A DNA stretch of 9,830 nucleotides, from NCBI GenBank assembly GCA_030836325.1, contig JAURQC010000007.1, positions 1-9,830 on the forward strand, written 5' to 3'. The notes under the pieces are model-generated. The model saw only the letters and a program-made list of their open reading frames with translations. It was not told where the DNA came from and did not search any database. Below, one piece after another: positions 1 through 6,036 of this stretch (position 1 is its first letter; the number at the start of each line of letters is the position of its first letter). This stretch comes from Candidatus Nanopelagicales bacterium (GTDB lineage: Bacteria; Actinomycetota; Actinomycetes; S36-B12). Position numbers and translations under genes: made by a program.

Positions 1-456
1 TACATCGCATCCAAGATCAGTACGAATATTCGCGAGCTCGAAGGTGCCTTGATCCGTGTGACCGCCTTCGCATCACTGAACCGTCAACCCGTCGATTTGA
101 CTATCACCGAGATCGTCCTGAAGGACCTCCTTCCATCAGAAACAGGGCCAGAGATCACCGCAGCCCAGATCATGGCTGCCACAGCTCAGTACTTCGGGGT
201 AACCGTCGACGATCTTTGTGGCTCGTCTCGGTCCCGAGTGTTGGTAACAGCACGGCAGATAGCGATGTATCTATGCCGTGAACTCACCGATCTCTCCTTG
301 CCCAAGATCGGCCAAGCATTCGGGGGGCGAGATCACACGACCGTTATGCACGCCGACCGCAAAATTCGCCAGTTGATGGCAGAGCGTCGCTCGCTGTTCA
401 ACCAGGTCACCGACCTCACAAGCCGCATCAAGTCCCAACCTCGGCACACATCATGA
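1..456 (+). CDS. dnaA: DnaA, replication initiator (3' part only)
   Basis: This is the C-terminal 151 residues of DnaA, the AAA+ initiator that binds oriC boxes and opens the duplex. The frame is open from base 1, so the true start lies upstream of the window; the TTG at 49 is an internal codon. The fragment begins in the lid of the ATPase domain. The sensor-2 region NIRELEGAL (visible residues 9-17) carries the arginine that normally contacts ATP. Domain IV follows, with the DnaA signature [13 protein letters not shown] at visible residues 109-121, the helix-turn-helix part that reads DnaA boxes. The protein ends [10 protein letters not shown] and stops at TGA 454-456. A box-rich gap and dnaN follow, the classical bacterial order. 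Assignment is very secure; only the 5' end is missing. Confidence 0.98.
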   Translation, partial: YIASKISTNIRELEGALIRVTAFASLNRQPVDLTITEIVLKDLLPSETGPEITAAQIMAATAQYFGVTVDDLCGSSRSRVLVTARQIAMYLCRELTDLSLPKIGQAFGGRDHTTVMHADRKIRQLMAERRSLFNQVTDLTSRIKSQPRHTS

Positions 457-506
457 AGCGGTCTACTCTGTCGTCACACACGTACCACCGAAACCTTTCG
501 TCTCTT

Positions 507-515
507 TTATCCCCA
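507..515 (+). promoter_or_regulatory. DnaA-box-like 9-mer
   Basis: TTATCCCCA differs from the TTATCCACA consensus at one position. It is the leftmost good match in the putative origin and one of few on the plus strand. Binding is inferred from sequence only. Confidence 0.5.
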
Positions 516-541
516 AGATTTCCCCAGATGTGGATGCAGGT

Positions 542-550
542 TGTGTATAA
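542..550 (-). promoter_or_regulatory. DnaA-box-like 9-mer
   Basis: The minus strand reads TTATACACA, one mismatch from TTATCCACA. It starts 12 bp before a second similar 9-mer and lies in the most A/T-rich part of the gap, so this pair could sit at the unwinding region. Confidence 0.55.
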
Positions 551-553
551 GGG

Positions 554-562
554 TGTGAATAA
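554..562 (-). promoter_or_regulatory. DnaA-box-like 9-mer
   Basis: The minus strand reads TTATTCACA, one mismatch from TTATCCACA. It has the same orientation as the 9-mer at 542, about one helical turn away. Confidence 0.5.
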
Positions 563-610
563 AAAGCGTAGTTCTGTCCGTTTCGTCTCTTCCGTACGTC
601 TATCCCCACC

Positions 611-619
611 TGTGGACTA
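611..619 (-). promoter_or_regulatory. DnaA-box-like 9-mer
   Basis: The minus strand reads TAGTCCACA, one mismatch from the actinobacterial TTGTCCACA. It starts 11 bp before the next box on the same strand, a one-turn spacing that suits cooperative DnaA binding. Confidence 0.6.
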
Positions 620-621
620 TT

Positions 622-630
622 TGTGGACAG
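622..630 (-). promoter_or_regulatory. DnaA-box-like 9-mer
   Basis: The minus strand reads CTGTCCACA, one mismatch from TTGTCCACA. The 10-mer TGTGGACAGA (622-631) recurs exactly at 666-675, 44 bp away. It is one of the two strongest candidate boxes in the gap. Confidence 0.65.
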
Positions 631-665
631 AAACACCCCTAGGCAGCACTCACCACCACCGGATG

Positions 666-674
666 TGTGGACAG
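666..674 (-). promoter_or_regulatory. DnaA-box-like 9-mer
   Basis: The minus strand reads CTGTCCACA, identical to the box at 622-630 and 44 bp from it on the same strand. A weaker relative, CAGTCCACA on the minus strand, follows at 687-695. Confidence 0.65.
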
Positions 675-686
675 ACGACCGCCTCT

Positions 687-695
687 TGTGGACTG
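687..695 (-). promoter_or_regulatory. Weak DnaA-box-like 9-mer
   Basis: The minus strand reads CAGTCCACA, two mismatches from TTGTCCACA. It is 21 bp (two turns) from the box at 666 and in the same orientation, which is why it is listed despite the weaker match. Confidence 0.4.
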
Positions 696-711
696 AACTC
701 CAACGACTACC

Positions 712-769
712 CACCGTCCCCAACCACTCACAACCTGACGACCGAACTGCACACACACCGTCCCCAACC
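712..769 (+). repeat. 14-bp direct repeat pair in oriC
   Basis: CACCGTCCCCAACC occurs exactly at 712-725 and again at 756-769, a start-to-start distance of 44 bp. Looser relatives follow on the same strand: ACCGTCCACAAC at 810-821 and ACCGTCTAAACC at 851-862. The core CCGTCCCCA resembles a degraded plus-strand DnaA box (three mismatches to TTGTCCACA). The repeats could be low-affinity DnaA sites or sites for another origin-binding protein. The repeat is certain; the role is not. Confidence 0.7.
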
Positions 770-801
770 TGAACCCTTTGTTCCAGGAGGCAATATCGGT
801 G

Positions 802-810
802 TTGTGCACA
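802..810 (+). promoter_or_regulatory. DnaA-box-like 9-mer
   Basis: TTGTGCACA is one mismatch from TTGTCCACA. Its core TGTGCACA is palindromic, so it can be read on both strands. The weaker CCGTCCACA (811-819, two mismatches) abuts it directly, forming a compact pair at the right side of the origin. Confidence 0.45.
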
Positions 811-947
811 CCGTCCACAACACCTACGACGATGACTATCTATCCCAATCACCGTCTAAACCACACGACCTTCGAACGCCCACCCGTGGATATCTCCCGT
901 ACTCTTCACGCGGTGCGGGAACAAGGGACGAGACGCGTTATCTGAAT

Positions 948-954
948 AAGGGAG
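948..954 (+). promoter_or_regulatory. Ribosome binding site of dnaN
   Basis: AAGGGAG lies 7 nt before the GTG at 962 and supports that GTG as the dnaN start. An ATG at 957 is not in the dnaN frame. Confidence 0.7.
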
Positions 955-961
955 TCATGCA

Positions 962-2080
962 GTGAAGATTCGGGTTGAAAGGGATGCCCTAGCCGATGCC
1001 GTCGCTTGGTCTGCTCGCACCCTTCCCAACAGGCCGAGCTTGCCTGTGCTCGCAGGTCTAGTACTTAGCGCCGCTGATGATTCCTTGTCGCTGAGCGGGT
1101 TTGACTATGAGGTGTCAACTCGGGCTTCCATCGATGCAAATGTAGACAGTGCCGGCTCGACTTTGGTCTCAGGTCGACTACTTGCCGACATCGCACGTTC
1201 GCTTCCGGCCCAACCAGTGGTGATGAGTGTGGAAGGCAACCGGGTAGTAATTACGTGCGGCCGCTCATCGTTCACCCTGCCCACACTGCCGCTTGATGAC
1301 TACCCATCTCTGCCCGAGATGCCCCATTCCAGCGGCTCCATCGATGCAACGACATTCGCCCATGCAGTGGGCCAAGTAGCGATCGCCGCCGGCCGTGATG
1401 ACACCCTGCCGACTTTGACTGGTGTCAGGGTTGAAGTTGACGGTCCCACGATCGTGATGGCTGCCACTGACAGGTATCGCCTGGCTGTTCGGGAATGCGA
1501 GTGGGATCCGGCAGATAGTAAGGCGACAGCAGAGATCTTGGTTCCTGCGAAAACTCTGGCGGACACTGCCAAGTCTCTAACCTCCGCTGATCAAGTCATG
1601 CTTGCCCTAGCCCCTGAAGGTGAGCGTTTGATGGGTTTCGAGGGCAACAACCGACGAACCACCACCCGTCTTCTCGACGGGGAGTTCCCCAAATACCGCT
1701 CACTACTTCCCAGTGAGTCCTCCACACACGCTCAGGTGGATACCTCGTCGTTGATTGAAGCTGTCAAGCGTGTTGCCCTGGTTGCAGAGCGCAACACCCC
1801 CGTGCGATTGACCTTCGGTGGCTCGGAGGTTGCACTACGCGCAGGCAATGGTGAAGACGCACAAGCCGAGGAAGCGCTCGAAGCGCATATCGAGGGTGAC
1901 AACATCGAGATTGCGTTTAATCCCGGATACTTACTTGACGGCTTAGCCGCTATTGACGCGTCAATGGCCCAGTTTGCCTTCACACAGTCGACACGTCCGG
2001 CCGTGATCACAGGGATGGCCGATGGCGCATCGATAGACGATTACCGCTATCTGCTCATGCCCGTTCGGTTGACTGGCTGA
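962..2080 (+). CDS. dnaN: DNA polymerase III sliding clamp (beta subunit)
   Basis: This encodes the 372-residue beta clamp, the ring that tethers DNA polymerase III to its template and docks repair and ligation factors. Length fits the three-domain fold of about 120 residues per domain. The N-terminus MKIRVERDALADAVAW is typical of actinobacterial clamps and fixes the GTG start. Other recognisable parts are the segment RRTTTRLLDGEFPKYRSLLP (residues 231-250), entering the third domain, and the C-terminal YLLMPVRL just before the stop, which helps form the peptide-binding pocket. The gene follows the putative oriC and is 2 nt from recF, so they are likely co-transcribed. It contains some TTA leucine codons (near 1931 and 1946), so TTA is not avoided here. 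No anomalies seen. Confidence 0.97.
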   Translation: MKIRVERDALADAVAWSARTLPNRPSLPVLAGLVLSAADDSLSLSGFDYEVSTRASIDANVDSAGSTLVSGRLLADIARSLPAQPVVMSVEGNRVVITCGRSSFTLPTLPLDDYPSLPEMPHSSGSIDATTFAHAVGQVAIAAGRDDTLPTLTGVRVEVDGPTIVMAATDRYRLAVRECEWDPADSKATAEILVPAKTLADTAKSLTSADQVMLALAPEGERLMGFEGNNRRTTTRLLDGEFPKYRSLLPSESSTHAQVDTSSLIEAVKRVALVAERNTPVRLTFGGSEVALRAGNGEDAQAEEALEAHIEGDNIEIAFNPGYLLDGLAAIDASMAQFAFTQSTRPAVITGMADGASIDDYRYLLMPVRLTG

Positions 2081-2082
2081 CG

Positions 2083-3195
2083 ATGTGGGTTCAGGCACTG
2101 AGCCTGACGGATTATCGTTCGTACCAGCAGGCGGATATGGAGTTCGCTCCCGGTGTGACGACGTTTATTGGAATGAACGGTCAAGGTAAGACGAATATCG
2201 TTGAAGCGATTGGCTACCTCGCCACCTTAAGTAGCCACCGCGTTTCCAACGATGCTCCATTGGTCCGTAGTGGTGCCGAACAAGCCGTTGTTCGTGCTCG
2301 GGTTTGTGAAGATGATCGATACGTCTCAATCGACGTTCAAATTAATCCTGGCGGAGCAAATAAGGCCCGCATCAATCGATCGGCTGCAACGCGTGCACGA
2401 GATATCCTTGGCATCATCCGATCCGTCGTATTCGCACCGGAGGATCTATCGATGGTGCGCGGGGACCCGTCGGATCGCCGCCGTTTCCTGGATGAAATGT
2501 CTGTGCAGCGACACCCACGATTATCCGGTGTGAAGTCTGATTACGACAAAGTTCTGCGCCAACGTAACGCGTTGTTGAAGTCTGCTGGTGGACGATCGTC
2601 ACCGGCTACGTTTCAAACACTGGAAGCATGGGACGAGCAACTCGTAGCGCTCGGGTCAGACATCATTCGTAATAGAGCTCAACTAGTCAATGATCTAGCA
2701 CCACATCTACAAAACTCTTACGACACCATTGCAGGCGGCGCCGTTGTGAAAGCGCACTATCGTCCGTCGTCTCCACGAATTGCTGAGGCATCTACGGAAG
2801 ATTCGGTACGCGATGCCTTCGCAGAAGATCTACTAGAAAGGCGCGAAGACGAATTCCGTCGGGGGATCACTCTCGTTGGACCTCACCGCGATGATGTCGA
2901 ACTCGTATTGAACGAACTTCCCGTCAAGGGATACGCATCGCACGGCGAGTCCTGGTCCATGGCGCTATCACTTCGATTAGCGGCCGCGGAAGTACTTCGT
3001 AGTGATGACGTGGATCCGATCATCATCTTGGACGACGTGTTTGCCGAACTCGATGTGTCTAGACGGCGACACCTAGCGGCGATGGTTCAGGGCGTGACGC
3101 AAGTGTTCATCACCGCGGCGGTCGCCCAAGATGTCCCTTCAGAATTGGCTGGATCCCGGTTCGACGTGACCAAGGGGCTGGTGACGTCGGCGTGA
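2083..3195 (+). CDS. recF: RecF, recombinational gap-repair ATPase
   Basis: RecF is an SMC-like ATPase that, with RecO and RecR, helps load RecA at single-strand gaps and stalled forks. The 370-residue length is normal. The N-terminus LSLTDYRSY is the classic RecF opening and supports the ATG at 2083. Walker A is GMNGQGKT (residues 30-37). The ABC signature region is HGESWSMALSLRLA (from residue 287), the form usual in actinobacteria. Walker B is IIILDDVFAELD (residues 313-324), with the D-loop included. The start is 2 nt after the dnaN stop and lacks a clear Shine-Dalgarno, suggesting translational coupling. The stop overlaps the next gene as GTGA. Third codon positions look less GC-rich than in gyrA/gyrB, with three TTA codons. 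No gnd gene lies between dnaN and recF, unlike Streptomyces. Confidence 0.97.
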   Translation: MWVQALSLTDYRSYQQADMEFAPGVTTFIGMNGQGKTNIVEAIGYLATLSSHRVSNDAPLVRSGAEQAVVRARVCEDDRYVSIDVQINPGGANKARINRSAATRARDILGIIRSVVFAPEDLSMVRGDPSDRRRFLDEMSVQRHPRLSGVKSDYDKVLRQRNALLKSAGGRSSPATFQTLEAWDEQLVALGSDIIRNRAQLVNDLAPHLQNSYDTIAGGAVVKAHYRPSSPRIAEASTEDSVRDAFAEDLLERREDEFRRGITLVGPHRDDVELVLNELPVKGYASHGESWSMALSLRLAAAEVLRSDDVDPIIILDDVFAELDVSRRRHLAAMVQGVTQVFITAAVAQDVPSELAGSRFDVTKGLVTSA

Positions 3196-3710
3196 CCTCC
3201 AACCACGAATCCGAACAAGAACCAGAGGTTGACCTCAACGCCGCTGCACGTGCCTTCCAACGAGCACGGTCCAGTGGACACAGCTCTCGCTCGGCCGCGG
3301 GCGGAGACTCCTCGAAGCCTCGACGGCGCCCAAGGACCTCTAGCGGCTATTCAGGATCTGATCCGACATTGGTTGGCTCGGCTGTGGAAGACCTGATCGC
3401 CGAGCGAGGATGGCAGGAGAACACCTCGTTGGCTGGCTTGTCGGAACGATGGGCCGAGATTGTGGGCCCTGACGTGGCCGAGCACGTGCAGATCGAGTCG
3501 TGGAGCGACGGTGAACTCGTGCTGCGCGCCGACTCCACCGCTTGGGCTACCCAGGTGCGTCTACTTACCGGAACGTTGCTCGACCAAGTGCGAGGTGCGG
3601 TCGGGCCGGGTTTGGTGGACACAGTGCAGGTAAAAGGGCCGACCACCCCCTCCTGGAAGGCCGGTCCCCGGGTGGTGAAGGGGCGTGGACCTCGCGATAC
3701 GTACGGCTAA
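3192..3710 (+). CDS. dciA: DciA-type helicase operator (DUF721)
   Basis: This 172-residue protein belongs to the DUF721/DciA family, whose members interact with the replicative helicase DnaB and support its loading in bacteria lacking DnaC/DnaI; M. tuberculosis Rv0004 is the positional equivalent. The N-terminal 60 or so residues are polar, Ser/Arg-rich and probably disordered. The conserved domain runs from about residue 62 to 150 and includes ERWAEIVG (85-92), DGELVLRADSTAWATQ (106-121) and LLDQVR. The tail GPRVVKGRGPRDTYG (158-172) closely matches what I recall of the mycobacterial proteins. The GTG start overlaps the recF TGA (GTGA), and only a distant AAGGGG (from 3172) lies upstream, so translation is probably coupled. 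Family assignment is strong; helicase partnership is inferred from family knowledge. Confidence 0.92.
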   Translation: MTSNHESEQEPEVDLNAAARAFQRARSSGHSSRSAAGGDSSKPRRRPRTSSGYSGSDPTLVGSAVEDLIAERGWQENTSLAGLSERWAEIVGPDVAEHVQIESWSDGELVLRADSTAWATQVRLLTGTLLDQVRGAVGPGLVDTVQVKGPTTPSWKAGPRVVKGRGPRDTYG

Positions 3711-3805
3711 CCGTCACGGTCGCCAGTTGTGCGCCCGACACGGGACATAAGCGACTCCAGAACCGATCGTTCAAAGACTCAGGACATTCGCTGGGGGCTG
3801 AAGAC

Positions 3806-3815
3806 CGAATATTCG
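3806..3815. repeat. Perfect palindrome CGAATATTCG
   Basis: A 10-bp perfect palindrome lies about 200 bp before gyrB and about 100 bp upstream of the candidate -10. A second one begins 23 bp later. It could be an operator, but no known regulator is assigned. Confidence 0.5.
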
Positions 3816-3828
3816 TAGAGGAGTACCT

Positions 3829-3838
3829 CCCCTAGGGG
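3829..3838. repeat. Perfect palindrome CCCCTAGGGG
   Basis: This 10-bp perfect palindrome sits in the context TACCTCCCCTAGGGGTC. It loosely resembles the C-run/G-run operators of CsoR-type metal sensors, but no such regulator gene is in the window and the resemblance is weak. Its nearness to the 3806 palindrome suggests a regulatory segment. Confidence 0.45.
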
Positions 3839-3910
3839 TCAAATCGCCCTAATACACATTCTGACCGTTTTTAACGTAGGTCGATGGTCCCAGAACCCCT
3901 CCGGTGACTG

Positions 3911-3916
3911 TAGAAT
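3911..3916 (+). promoter_or_regulatory. Candidate -10 element for gyrB
   Basis: TAGAAT matches TATAAT at five of six positions. No good -35 is visible 16-19 bp upstream, which is common in actinobacteria. If used, it would give a gyrB leader of roughly 85-90 nt containing both hairpins. Confidence 0.4.
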
Positions 3917-3933
3917 CAGGGCTTAGCCACAAC

Positions 3934-3959
3934 AGGCCCCCAATTAACTCTGGGGGCTT
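3934..3959 (+). other. Hairpin in gyrB leader
   Basis: AGGCCCCCA pairs with TGGGGGCTT around the 8-nt loop ATTAACTC, giving nine pairs including one G-U. No T-run follows, so it does not look like an intrinsic terminator. It would lie near the 5' end of the gyrB transcript. Confidence 0.55.
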
Positions 3960-3961
3960 GG

Positions 3962-3989
3962 CGGGCCCTCGGAAAACCCGAGCAGCCCG
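3962..3989 (+). other. Second hairpin before the gyrB ribosome-binding site
   Basis: CGGGC (3962-3966) pairs with GCCCG (3985-3989), and CTCGG (3968-3972) with CCGAG (3978-3982), around the loop AAAAC with a small internal bulge. It ends about 20 nt before the gyrB start, next to the purine tract, so it could influence translation initiation. Structure is predicted by eye. Confidence 0.5.
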
Positions 3990-4009
3990 GGCAGGGAAGG
4001 CAGGAATCG

Positions 4010-5983
4010 GTGTCCTACGACGCAAGCGCCATCACCGTCCTCGAAGGCTTGGACGCTGTCCGCAAGCGCCCCGGTATGTACATCGGCTCCACGGGTGAGC
4101 GAGGTCTGCACCACCTTGTCTACGAGGTCGTGGACAACTCAGTCGATGAAGCCATGGCCGGATACGCCTCAACTATCTCGGTCACGCTGCTGGCTGACGG
4201 TGGCGTCCGTGTCGTTGACGACGGACGCGGCATTCCCGTCGATGAGCACCCGGTTGAAAAGAAGCCCGCAGTTGAAGTTGTGCTGACGGTGCTTCATGCC
4301 GGCGGCAAATTCGGCGGTAGTGGTTATCAGGTGTCCGGTGGCCTCCATGGTGTGGGTGTGTCGGTAGTCAATGCGTTGTCGACCCACCTGCAGGTCGAGG
4401 TGCACCGCGATGGCTCGATCTATCGCCAGTCCTACGACCGTGGTGTTCCTACCGCGCCGCTCGCCAAAGGTGAAGCGACCGATGTGACTGGAACCGTCGT
4501 CACTTTCTGGCCCGATCCCGAGGTCTTTGACACCACCTGGTTCGACTTCACAACTCTTTCTCGGCGTTTTCAGGAAATGGCATTCTTGAATAAGGGATTG
4601 AGCTTGGAGCTCACCGATGAGCGATCCGGAACCGGTCCGGTGATCGATGCCGAAGACGCCGTAGATCCGACAGAAGAGCGCGTGAAGAGCGTTCGCTACC
4701 ACTACGAGGGCGGCATCGTCGACTTCGTCCGGCACATCAACGCGAGTAAAGGCGTATCCAATCCGACCATCATCGAAATCGGTTCCGAAAGCACCGAGGC
4801 CGGATTGAGTGCTGAGATTGCAATGCAGTGGAACACGACCTTCGCAGAGTCGGTCTACACCTTCGCCAACACGATCAACACGACCGAGGGTGGTACGCAC
4901 GAGGAGGGTTTCCGCACGGCACTAACGAGTCTTGTCAACAAGTTCGCTCGCGAGTGGGGTGTGTTGAAGGATAAGGACGTCAACCTCACAGGTGAGGACG
5001 TTCGAGAGGGTTTGACAGCGATCGTGTCGGTGAAACTCGTCGAGCCGCAATTCGAAGGTCAAACCAAAACTAAGCTCGGCAATACCGAGATGAAGACCTT
5101 CGTTCAGAAGATCGTGAACGATCAACTTGGTGCGTGGTTCGAATCGAATCCAGCCGAAGGCAAGGAGATAGCGCGTAAGTCGGCGTTTGCAGCGTCGGCG
5201 CGTATTGCTGCTCGTAAGGCGCGTGATCTGGCTCGAAACCGTAAGGGTCTGCTCGGTGGTGCAGGCATGCCCGGCAAGTTGATCGACTGCTCGAGCCGCG
5301 AACCGGAAGAGTGCGAGATCTTCATCGTCGAGGGTGATTCCGCCGGTGGTTCAGCCCGCCAAGGTCGCGATCCGCGTATCCAGGCGATCCTGCCGATCCG
5401 CGGAAAGATCTTGAATGTCGAGAAGGCACGCATTGACAAGGTGTTGCAGAACAACGAGGTTCAAGCCTTGGTGTCCGCACTCGGTACTGGCGTTCAGGAC
5501 GAGTTCGACTTGAACCGGATGCGCTACCACAAACTCGTGTTGATGGCCGATGCCGATGTTGACGGACAGCACATCCGAACATTGCTGCTGACACTGCTGT
5601 TCCGCTTCATGCGCCCGCTCGTCGAACTCGGCTATGTCTACCTCGCGCAACCACCGCTGTACAAGATCAAGTGGCAGCGAGAGGTTTCCGAGTTCGCTTA
5701 CTCCGACCGTGAGCGCGATGCACTCATCGCAGCTGGACAGGCCGCCGGTCGCAAACTGCCGAAGGAAGAAGCGGTCCAGCGCTACAAGGGCCTTGGTGAG
5801 ATGAATGCCGACGAACTCTGGGAAACCACGATGGATCCCGAGCGTCGGGTTCTACTCCAAGTCACCTTGGATGATGCCGCGCAGGCCGATGAGATGTTCA
5901 GCGTGCTGATGGGAGAGGACGTCGAATCCCGACGGAACTTCATCCAACAAAACGCCCGTGACGTTCGGTTCCTTGACATCTAA
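4010..5983 (+). CDS. gyrB: DNA gyrase subunit B
   Basis: GyrB is the ATPase subunit of the A2B2 gyrase that introduces negative supercoils. Its 657 residues fit the short actinobacterial type, without the insert of enterobacterial GyrB. The GHKL ATPase shows [10 protein letters not shown] (39-48, catalytic Glu39 and Mg-binding Asn43 equivalents) and [15 protein letters not shown] (from 110). The TOPRIM domain shows EGDSAGGSA (441-449, Glu and Asp equivalent to E. coli E424 and D426) and DADVDGQH (514-521). The tail has QRYKGLGEM (590-598). The residue matching E. coli K447 is Arg (LPIRGK), as is usual in actinobacteria. The GTG at 4010 is chosen because [25 protein letters not shown] is the expected N-terminal segment in parts and purine tracts precede it (AGGA 4002-4005; GGAAGG 3995-4000). 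gyrA follows after 53 nt. No intein. Confidence 0.98.
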   Translation: MSYDASAITVLEGLDAVRKRPGMYIGSTGERGLHHLVYEVVDNSVDEAMAGYASTISVTLLADGGVRVVDDGRGIPVDEHPVEKKPAVEVVLTVLHAGGKFGGSGYQVSGGLHGVGVSVVNALSTHLQVEVHRDGSIYRQSYDRGVPTAPLAKGEATDVTGTVVTFWPDPEVFDTTWFDFTTLSRRFQEMAFLNKGLSLELTDERSGTGPVIDAEDAVDPTEERVKSVRYHYEGGIVDFVRHINASKGVSNPTIIEIGSESTEAGLSAEIAMQWNTTFAESVYTFANTINTTEGGTHEEGFRTALTSLVNKFAREWGVLKDKDVNLTGEDVREGLTAIVSVKLVEPQFEGQTKTKLGNTEMKTFVQKIVNDQLGAWFESNPAEGKEIARKSAFAASARIAARKARDLARNRKGLLGGAGMPGKLIDCSSREPEECEIFIVEGDSAGGSARQGRDPRIQAILPIRGKILNVEKARIDKVLQNNEVQALVSALGTGVQDEFDLNRMRYHKLVLMADADVDGQHIRTLLLTLLFRFMRPLVELGYVYLAQPPLYKIKWQREVSEFAYSDRERDALIAAGQAAGRKLPKEEAVQRYKGLGEMNADELWETTMDPERRVLLQVTLDDAAQADEMFSVLMGEDVESRRNFIQQNARDVRFLDI

Positions 5984-6026
5984 CTGAAGCGGCGATCATC
6001 AAACTTTCCTTTATCCCGACGACGAC

Positions 6027-6031
6027 GGAGG
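6027..6031 (+). promoter_or_regulatory. Ribosome binding site of gyrA
   Basis: GGAGG lies 5 nt before the GTG at 6037 and fixes that codon as the gyrA start. Confidence 0.75.
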
Positions 6032-6036
6032 CATAA

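Larger units (their letters stand above)
457..961. other. oriC: Putative chromosomal origin of replication (oriC)
   Basis: This is the gap of about 500 bases between dnaA and dnaN, the usual actinobacterial oriC site. It contains a cluster of 9-mers close to the DnaA-box consensus TTATCCACA/TTGTCCACA. Most in the left part (529-695) lie on the minus strand (TGTGGAC forms), and the fullest matches fall between 507 and 674. No perfect copy of either consensus was found by eye, so the boxes are one or more mismatches away, as also seen in mycobacteria. The most A/T-rich short stretch is about 541-570 (20 of 30 bases A or T) and is a candidate unwinding site. The right part (712-862) carries repeats beginning CACCGTC. 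A 170-codon frame crosses the region but looks non-coding. Location and boxes support oriC strongly; exact limits are not visible. Confidence 0.88.
3711..4009 (+). promoter_or_regulatory. gyrB upstream region with promoter and leader
   Basis: This is about 300 non-coding bases between dciA and gyrB. It has no convincing Rho-independent terminator for the upstream block. It holds two perfect 10-bp palindromes (3806-3815 and 3829-3838), a candidate -10 (3911-3916), two hairpin-forming segments (3934-3959 and 3962-3989) and a purine-rich ribosome-binding tract (3994-4005). The gap implies that gyrB-gyrA can be transcribed separately from dnaN-recF-dciA, as expected for gyrase genes, which often respond to supercoiling. 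The promoter function is inferred. Confidence 0.6.

Noticed and set aside
463..852. 129-codon minus-strand frame across the origin gap
   Set aside because: It lies opposite box-like DNA, is rich in Cys, Arg and Ser, has no recognisable domain and no supporting context.
885..893. CGTGGATAT as a further DnaA box
   Set aside because: It has three mismatches to the consensus, no better than expected by chance in this composition.
3703..3720. Possible terminator at the dciA stop (ACGG/CCGT and ACCGT/ACGGT dyads)
   Set aside because: Stems are only 4-5 bp, one has a 1-nt spacer that cannot form a loop, and no T-run follows.
3904..4098. 64-codon frame starting GTG in the gyrB leader and running out of frame into gyrB
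   Set aside because: It overlaps the conserved gyrB N-terminus by about 90 nt, is Arg-rich in the way of a shifted frame, and lacks its own ribosome-binding site. A leader-peptide role has no support.
4169..4900. 243-codon minus-strand frame inside gyrB
   Set aside because: It is a shadow of the well-conserved gyrB frame, has no domain I recognise, and such antisense frames are common in GC-rich genes.
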